Origin: Xestospongia muta
Lineage: Eukaryota; Porifera; Demospongiae; Haplosclerida; Petrosiidae
Direction: 5' to 3'
DNA: 64,000 nucleotides
Assembly (NCBI GenBank): GCA_963693285.1
Contig: OY848928.1
Span: forward strand, 5,175,827-5,239,826
The notes under the pieces were generated by a model. It saw only the letters and a list, made by a program, of their open reading frames with translations, was not told the origin of the DNA and searched no databases. The position numbers and the translations under genes were made by a program. Shown piece by piece: positions 44,750 through 64,000 of this stretch. Each line of letters starts with the position of its first letter. Within the stretch, counting starts at the first letter, position 1.

Positions 44750-46912
44750 ATGGCTACTATTACTACTGAACCTGACTCTTGTGATCCTCCATGTAGTACT
44801 ACCTCCTACCTATGTTCTCATAAAAAACCACACCCCTATAATGACCCTCGTCTCCTCTCCTGTCTTCATTCCTTCTGTAAGACATGTTTAACAGATCTTG
44901 TTAACTCAACCAATACTACTATCATATGTCCTACCTGTTATGAACCAACATTACTTCCTAATAACTCTGGAGTTGATAACCTGCCATGTAATCTTAGATT
45001 GGTCCATGAAATAGAGGCTACTACCATCGTTGCTAAGGCTAATTCTATTGTCTGTGAAGGATGTATCACTGATCAACCAGCAATAGTCTACTGTGTTGAC
45101 TGTGAGGAATTTATTTGTAAAGACTGTGAGGATATACATAAAAGGAGAAGGAATATGCTTAATCATGAACTACTCCAAGTTGGTGATCTCAATGTATCTT
45201 CCCTTCTAACTAAACCATCACTCTGTCCTCATCATCCTAAAGAACCACTAGACCTTTACTGTCAAGTGTGTCATACTATTACCTGTCGATTATGTGCTCT
45301 TACTGGTCATGTTGGTCATACTTGTACTGACCTTGATCAGGCAGCTGACAGTAACAAACAAGAACTACAACAATGTCTGCTACCACTGACTACTGCTATA
45401 TCAGAGCTACAGTCCTCTCAGGAGAAGAACACTGCTGCTCAACTTCAATTGAAAGAGAATACAGAACATGTAAAAGCAGCTATTGAATCAAGTTTTGAAG
45501 CTCTCTACACTGCTCTTAGAAAACGTAAGGAGAAACTTCTTCAAAAATTACACAAAGTGTCTTCTATCAAACAAACTAAACTAAAGATGAAGAGAGATGA
45601 AATAGTGAGAGCAGCAGAGAAGTTGAGTTCATCAGTTAATGTAATTGAGTCAACAGTAGCTACTTACACATCAGCAGAATTAGTGTCAGTCTGTGACACA
45701 CTCAAAACCTACCTCCATAAAAAGATCAACCACTATGATGTCAATATTACTCAGTTTCCCAGTGTTAGTAGCAGTGAGATTGAGTTCTCTGTAGATCCAA
45801 AGGTTCTTATAACTGAGGTAGATCAGTTTGGAGAGGTAGAATCTACTGTTGATCCATCTTCTAGTGTCATCATTGGTCCACAGATATCTCGAGCTATTGC
45901 TGGTAAGAAACATACCATTATTGTAGAGACTAGAGACAAGAAAGGTGGTCGTTGTTGTGAGGGAGTAGAAGAGGTCAAGGTGACATTAGTAGACAAAGAT
46001 AAAAGAGATCACTCAATCAATGGAACAGTACTGGACAAGGGTACTGGTCAATATGAGTTGTCTTTGACTCCACCCTCTCCTGGTACATATGAGGTTCATG
46101 TAACTATTAATAATGAACACATCAAGAATAGTCCATTTACACTGTATGCTAGACCATATCGAGATTATCGTCAACTGAAGGAACCTGTGAGAGTGTATGA
46201 GACAGAACAGGTTTGTCCACTTGGTATATGTAGTTCATCTGATGGAACTATGTATGTTGCATGTCATACTACAGTATACAAATATAAGAAAGATGGAAGT
46301 CTAATAGCTCGTATTGGTATAGATGAAGGTACTGTTAAATTTCAACACTACAACTGGGGTATAGCTATTAAAGGAGATGTTTTATATGTTATTAACAGTA
46401 GTGTAAATAAGATTATTAAACTAACTACCACTGGAAAGTTAATAGGACAATTTGGAGAATTTCAAAGTGTTAGAGGTATAACAATGAATGAAGAGGGCAA
46501 GATTTATGTTAGTGATGTCAATTGTGTTCATATTTTTAACTCTGATGAAACCATCCTGAGGACTATAAAATGTGAAATAAGGGTGGAAGGTCTTTCTTTA
46601 GATCCCAGTGGTAATATTCATGTTACATATTGTAGTAATGAAGGTTATGTTGCAGTTTATTCTCAGACTGGTAAATATCTTAGAGATTATGGCAGAGGAC
46701 AGTTAGTGAGTCCATTTGGTATAACAGTAGATGAGGAAGGATATAGTTTAGTGAGTGAGTACATATTTGGTGGTCATCTCAAGATCTTCAGTCCTGAGGG
46801 TAAACTAATTCATAGTGTAGGTAATTTACAATATAGTGCTGGTGTGTGTATTGATAATGACTCTAATATTTTTGTTACTAGTCAAAATGATATGAAAGTT
46901 TACAAGTTTTAA
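44750..46912 (+). CDS. TRIM-NHL protein, array copy 5 (intact)
   Basis: 720 residues in one coding exon; the ATG at 44750 lies just after the 5' UTR splice acceptor (TTTCTAG), so the longer upstream in-frame extension is not coding. Same RING, double B-box, coiled-coil, filamin and NHL order. There is a two-residue deletion in the linker before the second B-box (LLTKPSLCPHH). The 5' flank is of copy 1 origin while the body also resembles copy 2 (KKGGRCCEGVEEVKVTLVDK), which points to duplication followed by gene conversion. Closest array member to intact ALDH8A1. Confidence 0.92.
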   Translation: MATITTEPDSCDPPCSTTSYLCSHKKPHPYNDPRLLSCLHSFCKTCLTDLVNSTNTTIICPTCYEPTLLPNNSGVDNLPCNLRLVHEIEATTIVAKANSIVCEGCITDQPAIVYCVDCEEFICKDCEDIHKRRRNMLNHELLQVGDLNVSSLLTKPSLCPHHPKEPLDLYCQVCHTITCRLCALTGHVGHTCTDLDQAADSNKQELQQCLLPLTTAISELQSSQEKNTAAQLQLKENTEHVKAAIESSFEALYTALRKRKEKLLQKLHKVSSIKQTKLKMKRDEIVRAAEKLSSSVNVIESTVATYTSAELVSVCDTLKTYLHKKINHYDVNITQFPSVSSSEIEFSVDPKVLITEVDQFGEVESTVDPSSSVIIGPQISRAIAGKKHTIIVETRDKKGGRCCEGVEEVKVTLVDKDKRDHSINGTVLDKGTGQYELSLTPPSPGTYEVHVTINNEHIKNSPFTLYARPYRDYRQLKEPVRVYETEQVCPLGICSSSDGTMYVACHTTVYKYKKDGSLIARIGIDEGTVKFQHYNWGIAIKGDVLYVINSSVNKIIKLTTTGKLIGQFGEFQSVRGITMNEEGKIYVSDVNCVHIFNSDETILRTIKCEIRVEGLSLDPSGNIHVTYCSNEGYVAVYSQTGKYLRDYGRGQLVSPFGITVDEEGYSLVSEYIFGGHLKIFSPEGKLIHSVGNLQYSAGVCIDNDSNIFVTSQNDMKVYKF

Positions 46913-46971
46913 TGTTATTTTAATATCAATGACTAGTTTAATTTTAAGACATTTTTCTAATTATAAATTCA

Positions 46972-47062
46972 ATGTTTAATACAGGCAGTTTTGACTTCAG
47001 TGTAAAAATCCAATGAATTATAATTAGTGAAATTGATCACAAAGTTTAAGTTTTAGTGTTAT
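46972..47062. pseudogene. Footprint of a deleted array unit
   Basis: 46972-47018 repeats the last codons of ALDH8A1 exon 10 (TTGACTTCAGTGTAAAAATC), followed at 47019-47062 by a degraded TRIM 3' end (TAGTGAAATTGATCACAAAG). The two pieces abut with all intervening sequence missing, as expected after unequal crossing-over. Confidence 0.7.
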
Positions 47063-47084
47063 TTTATTTTTTTGTAACATGAAC

Positions 47085-49170
47085 TTAATGTTTAATACAA
47101 ACAGTCTTGACTTCAGTGTAAAAATCCAATGAATCTTTGAGACCTTCCCGTCCAATACCAGAATACTTACAACCACCAAATGGTACATTGAGATCTCTAA
47201 TTAACCAACAGTTCACCCACACAGTACCTACCTGAGAGAAAGAGGGGATGGTATGAATTTACCCAATGATGGAGACTAACCTCTAGTGCCTGAGAGACAC
47301 GATGAGTTCTACCAGAGTTCTCTGTCCACAGACTAGCACATAATCCATATTTAACAGAGTTAGCTCTTTGGATTACCTAATAAATGAGAACACACATATA
47401 GAATGTATTAGATAAAATATATATCTCCTGACTTCTTCTTCAGTTTTAAATGGTACAATACAAGTTACTGGTCCAAATATCTCTTCCGTCATTAATGGAC
47501 TCTCATCAGAAACATTAGTGATTACCATAGGACGCATGAAGTAACCCTAAGAAATACAATAATGTCAGAGAAAGAGTATATAACAATACTGACATTTTTA
47601 TTTTTGTCAGGTAGATGTACTTCTTCTAATCCACAATGGATGGTACAGCCCTCCTTCTTAGCTAGCTCAACATAAGACTGAACCTTTAATAATTATGTAT
47701 TAACTGATAATGTAGATTGTAAGTTGAGGCAGACCTTTGCTAAATGTTCTTTAGTATTAAGTGCACCTAACATGTTATTAGAATCTTCTGGATCACCAAC
47801 TTTAATATTTCTATAATAAATCATTAATAAAGTTAGCATTAATAATAGAAGCTGTACTATATATTATATGATGAACTAGTACTTACTTGGCCAGCTGTAC
47901 ATATCTGTCCACAAATGTATCAAAGATGTCCTCCTGGACAAAGATACGTGATGTTGTCAGACACACCTCTCCCTGGTTAATAAATGCAGACCTAATCATT
48001 ACTGGTAGACACTTATCAAGATTGACATCAGCAAAAACAATACCGGCATTTTTACCGCCAAGCTGGAATAGTATAGGCAAATTTGATTGGTGGGTATTTT
48101 TATAGTCTGACTAACCTCAAGTGATAATTTTTTACAGTATGGTGCTGAGACTCGCTGTATTCTCTCTCCAGTAGCTGTACTACCAGTAAAGGAGATTATA
48201 GGAACATCTGGATGAGTAACAAGAGCTTCTCCAGCTTTAGGTCCAGTACCAAACACAATATTACATACACCAGGAGGTAGACCTAGAGAGAAAGAGAAAG
48301 AGTGATAAACATCTGGTTCCTCCATTGCTGATGTACCTACCTGATTCTACCATGACTTGTGCCAACATGTATGCAGTTAGAGAGGTCATCTCACTAGGTT
48401 TGCATACCACTGTACAACCAGCTGCTAGTGCTGGTGCTATCTTGAAGGACAAGAGATAAAGTGGGAGGTTCCAAGGAGATATTTGACCAGCCACACCCCC
48501 TGGATGTCGACAGGTATAATTGGTAGCACCTGCTTCAGTCAATACAGTAGAGCTGTAAATAAATAAAAAAATTACATGAAACAAATGGTAATAAGTTATA
48601 GTCTCATTCCAATGTCTACCAGATGGGAATGAGACTAGTAATAATCAACCACCCACTCATTAATGAAGTCCATCCACCCACTCAATATTAAAGTATGGGG
48701 AGGATTAAAAACTTACGTATCAATAACATGAAGACTTCCACTTGCAAAGAACCTAAAATTGAGACAGACACGAGGTATATCAACTGCCTTAGCCAGCCAA
48801 ACTGGTTTTCCTTGATCACGTGACTCAGCATGAGCAAACTCATCCAGACGAGACTCCACAATATCAGCAATCTTGTTCATGAGACGTGATCGCTCTTTAG
48901 CCGGTGTTTTAGACCATCTAGAAAATAGAAGAAAAGAGATCATAGTTTTCATTGCATCATTGATTACGTTTTGAAGGCTTTCTTTGCTGCCTCAACAGCA
49001 AGATCAATCTCTTGTTTGCCACTATCAGGTACTTTAATGTATACTTCTCCAGTAGCTGGATTATAGCTATCGAGATGACTAGAACAGGAGATGAACTGGC
49101 CATCAATAAAATTCTCAAGTGTTTTAATATCTCCCATTGTGTTTGAGCATGTAGAGGAGGAGGAGCTCAT
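47085..49170 (-). CDS. ALDH8A1: 2-aminomuconic semialdehyde dehydrogenase (ALDH8A1), intact
   Basis: Ten exons: 49170-48968, 48917-48717, 48552-48341, 48282-48116, 48062-47887, 47810-47735, 47683-47594, 47546-47433, 47376-47281, 47231-47085; 493 residues (human 487). ALDH8A1 oxidises 2-aminomuconic semialdehyde in tryptophan/kynurenine breakdown with NAD+. Key blocks: [55 protein letters not shown] with the catalytic Glu, [15 protein letters not shown] with catalytic Cys295, [15 protein letters not shown], and [17 protein letters not shown] near the end. The N-terminal [20 protein letters not shown] matches the human start after a short Ser-rich leader. It is the evident source of pseudogene fragments A-D. 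Its start lies 198 bp from CEP97, head-to-head. Confidence 0.96.
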
Positions 49171-49368
49171 TGGAGGTGTGTTTGGGGTGGGGCTAATAAA
49201 ATTAATTTTGTATATGGCGGGAGTGAAAACTGGTTTGCTCCTGACTATTAAAGACAGTGTTAGTTTTAAGGTAATGAACTTGTATGTAATTCAGTCTGTT
49301 ATAGGCTATCTAATTTATAATTACTTCTAATTTATTCTTTTTGATTAGATTTAATTAAGTCTGCAATT
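49171..49368. promoter_or_regulatory. Divergent promoter between ALDH8A1 and the CEP97-like gene
   Basis: 198 bp separate the two outward-facing ATGs. No TATA box stands out on either strand. Confidence 0.5.
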
Positions 49369-61151
<11,783 letters not shown>

Positions 61152-62146
61152 ATTATTTCTCTACAATAGACTTTGAAACAAATTGCTATTTTTTTCACAA
61201 CACAAACAACTTGTATGATAATCAGTAAATATATCTGATAATCAGTAAATATAACATGATAATCAGTAAATATATCTGATAATCAGTAAATATAACTAAG
61301 TACATGAAGTGATTACATTAAACATTTTAAATTAATTCTCACAATAATAAAACGAAACAAAATTAAACACTTGAAATTAAATGAAATATAATCACAAACT
61401 ATAATTACTAAACTAACAACAAGTACAACTTAAAACTAATATTTTTAAAATGATCAAAGAAACAAGCAGCCATTACAGTTCTTGGTCAGTAAATAGTCAG
61501 TCTGTCATCATAATACTACATAGTAAATCACAAGACAACATTAACATGTGATAGTATTAAAGTTAGTCAGAGAATGATTCTCAATTTTAGCAAGTCCAAA
61601 TGTCAAAAATGTTCAGAACGTTGTTAATATTGTGGTTGGTCTCCTTTGGTATGATTTTTACAGTCGTCATTGACCCTGTCAGGAGGGCCAAGTAGCTCCA
61701 CTCACCCATTGTAAAGTAGGTGGAGATCGTTCTCGTTCAATTTTGGGTGATATAGAAGTTTGTCTAAATCCCTGAAGGAGGGAGGGTCGAGTCGTGTACA
61801 TTACTATAAGTCCGTGCCAAGAAAATTGGGAGAGAAAAAAGAAAAGAACGCAGTTGTTGAAATTGTCAAATTTAGTCTCTTAAACTTGTGTTTCAAAATA
61901 TTTTGTGTGTGTCTTCAATAAATGTTTGTTCAACGTTTAGGATCTCAAAAGGGTAGGGATTGTACTGTCTGTGAGATCCCGTATTAAACATCTACTATAT
62001 ATTGTAACCAGATGTTACTTTAAAGTACAGTCATATTACTGGGAGAGAATAGCTGGTTACACTATATCGTATGAAAGTGCTTTAGCAACTTTCTACGTCA
62101 CTTGTTAGTCAACTAGTTGAAAGTCTATGTCGGTCCGTCACGTAGT
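61152..62146. other. Convergent intergenic region between CEP97-like and HEY 3' ends
   Basis: Contains four copies of GATAATCAGTAAATATA spaced 20-21 bp (61217-61295), then AT-rich sequence that presumably holds both 3' UTRs. No further gene recognised. Confidence 0.6.
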
Positions 62147-63306
62147 TTAATCATTTTTTGTAGCGTCAGCCCAAGGTCGGAATGGTGTTTTACCATTGAT
62201 TGTAGACATCTTTTTAATGGGCGAAGCAGGCTGCTCAATTTTGGCTGTGCAAGTTGGGATGTTAGCCGTTGGGATAGTCCCAATAGAGGCAATGGGAGCT
62301 GCCCCAAAGACTGGAACAGTGGCTGTGGTAGCAAATGAGATGACAGGTGTTGGAAGAGCAACATTCAGAGGGATACCCTCGGCTGCAAAAGTTGCTGGAG
62401 GGGAAAGGTGATCTGGAGATGCTCGCTGGGATGGTATGGGGATAAATGGTCCTGGAGTGTGTTGGATAGCAATGCCAGCTGGAGTTAAAGTAGGTGGAGC
62501 ATGGACCTTTGGAATACCCATTTGGGCACTTGCAGCAACAGCTGCATTGATGGCCAACTCACGCTGAGCAAGGTAGTTCTCCAAGTGGTTGAGAAGACGA
62601 ACCCTCATGGGGTCTTTCATGTCTAGTCCTTCGACATTAGTCATGTAACGAGCCACCTCAGCAACACACTCACGAAAACCCATAACACGATAATCAAGAA
62701 AGGCTCGTGTGTTAGCATAAGCTGAGAGAGGATCAGAAAACCCTGTGAATAGAGACAAAAGGTGAGTGATCTTGTTACTATGGAAAGTTTTGTTGTGTGT
62801 GTGATGTAAGGCATTTCCAACTAAACAGTATATAGTAAAAAAGTGTTGGGAATACAGTCATATTAGCTACTAATTCGAGTCCATCACATTTCACACCTCA
62901 CAAGTTATGCTAGTCAGCTTACTCATTAGTACGTGCAAGACACACCAGGAAAAACAACATTTTTAAACCTATTAGGTTCAAGCATACAATCCAATTACTA
63001 GGATACCTTACAAGATGGCAAAGATCATGCAGATACCTGACTCTCCCTTACTTGGTCTGATCTCATGTGTAACAACTGTTATTTGAGCTTAAACTAACTG
63101 AATTATAATGTACTAAGTATAAGGAACACTGAATATATCTCTACTAATGCATTGTGATAACTAACTTAGACGGTTTCCTAGCAACATTTTTAGCACATGA
63201 CAATGCAGAAATCATACCAACCTCTTGGATCTCTAGTTTGGTGAAGATGACGCAGATGGTCGACTGTCATTTGTAGGATTTCAGCTTTCTCAAGTTTGGC
63301 GGAACC
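62147..63306 (-). CDS. HEY: HEY-type bHLH-Orange transcription factor, 3' exons (partial)
   Basis: Two exons are visible, 63306-63222 and 62742-62147; exons for the N-terminus, basic region and helix 1 lie beyond the right edge. Exon 63306-63222 encodes helix 2 of the bHLH ([20 protein letters not shown]), starting at the same junction as vertebrate HEY genes. The next exon carries the Orange domain ([20 protein letters not shown] ... [17 protein letters not shown]), a Pro/Ala-rich region, and ends [17 protein letters not shown] proteins are Notch-responsive repressors; the vertebrate ending has YRPW then TEIGAF. Here the tetrapeptide is FRPW and TEIGAF is not seen. HES proteins end in WRPW, so helix 2, Orange sequence and exon structure favour HEY. 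Confidence 0.92.
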
Positions 63307-64000
63307 CTGAAGGAAGAAAAGGAGAGAAAGATAAAATTTCTGAACTAAAGATATTAATAGTATTATTCAATGTCAGTATGAAATATCACTCTTTAGACAT
63401 GTTAGGTAAATGATGTGTCATGTACTTTTGAGCATGGAATATTTGATTCACTATTGAAATCAAGTGGATGCCCACAGTATAGTAATGAAGAGGAGTGTAA
63501 AACCATAGCACCCTTGTTAGGGAGACGAAGACTATTAGATGGCAACCACAAGATGCCAGTTATTCATAACATGGCTATCAGTAACAAAACACAACAAATT
63601 ACAAGTACTACATTTGGTAAGATTGGTTTAATATCGATGCAATAATTAATGCAATTAAAGAGGGGGAGTGCCAGCAAGAAACCAATATACTTCAAAGATG
63701 CTAACCATTTTTGAAACAAGTTATTACTTCAGTAATACTCCCCAAGTTGTTGCACATTATGTAATGATGTAATCAATTACTAATACAACAAGTTTAGAAT
63801 GATTGTTACAATATCCAAAACAAGCTAAGAACAAGTTAAGTTATGTCTCCTCCACACGCCAGCAGCGGTGACAGTTGCCGCTAACATAACTGTACCCTTG
63901 TCAAAGTACATAGTAATATTAGACTATATCATACTTTGAGGCTAAAACATCAGTTGACATTTGACTACTACTAGCAATTACTCTATTGTATACTGTGGTG
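63307..64000. other. Upstream sequence or intron of HEY, no exon recognised
   Basis: No bHLH basic/helix 1 coding sequence is found on the minus strand and no convincing plus-strand gene. Probably an intron of HEY. Confidence 0.5.

Noticed and set aside
63415..63645. 76-residue plus-strand frame near the right edge
   Set aside because: No recognisable domain; probably lies in a HEY intron.

Overview
The window is animal (metazoan) nuclear DNA. It is AT-rich and gene-dense, with many 42-60 nt introns, small secreted and membrane protein families, and animal-specific genes (HEY, PEX13, PSMF1, ALDH8A1, TRIM-NHL). Gene content, tiny introns and the N-glycosylation-rich beta-helix gene at the left edge fit a demosponge such as Amphimedon queenslandica. 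That assignment is inference from general knowledge, not a database match. Gene models were built by hand-splicing GT-AG introns. The long models (PEX13, TMEM30, purple acid phosphatase, PSMF1, PTP4A, ALDH8A1, CEP97-like) close in frame across every junction.

Layout. 1-1137 (-): 5' end of a secreted, probably beta-helical protein. 1330-7401 (-): PEX13 in 13 exons; its two largest introns each hold a complete same-strand gene, an EGF/ITIH_C secreted protein (2455-3866) and an intronless UBC12-like E2 with a hydrophobic C-terminal tail (5705-6661). 7510-9453 (+): TMEM30/CDC50, head-to-head with PEX13. 9695-11317 (+): ABHD10-like hydrolase with Thr at the nucleophile position. 11773-14907 (+): four tandem genes for roughly 93-residue single-pass membrane proteins, the last with a MITE-like element inserted 6 bp before its ATG. 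15240-17500: hairpin elements and a possible decayed gene. 17503-20392 (+): purple acid phosphatase. 20502-22552 (+): ADP-ribosylhydrolase-like protein lacking the N-terminal metal-binding Asp pair. 22764-23321 (-): small Cys-rich secreted protein. 23673-25262 (-): proteasome regulator PSMF1/PI31. 28324-29349 (+): PRL-type phosphatase PTP4A.

29800-49170 is a segmental array. Five TRIM-NHL genes (+; RING, two B-boxes, coiled coil, filamin repeat, NHL) alternate with 5'-truncated, internally rearranged ALDH8A1 pseudogene pieces (-). It ends in the one intact ALDH8A1. TRIM copies 1, 3 and 5 are open; copy 2 has one nonsense codon and copy 4 has deletions and a stop. The flank of copy 5 is a copy of the PTP4A-TRIM1 interval, which shows how the array grew. 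49369-61151 (+) is a 24-exon, 1,439-residue CEP97-like centrosomal gene (LRRs, three IQ motifs, an FN3 domain, a repetitive tail), head-to-head with ALDH8A1. 62147-63306 (-) is the 3' part of a HEY transcription factor.

There is no operon-like pathway here. The links are genomic: divergent promoters (PEX13/TMEM30, ALDH8A1/CEP97), genes nested in introns, and tandem family expansions. No rRNA, tRNA or CRISPR array was recognised.
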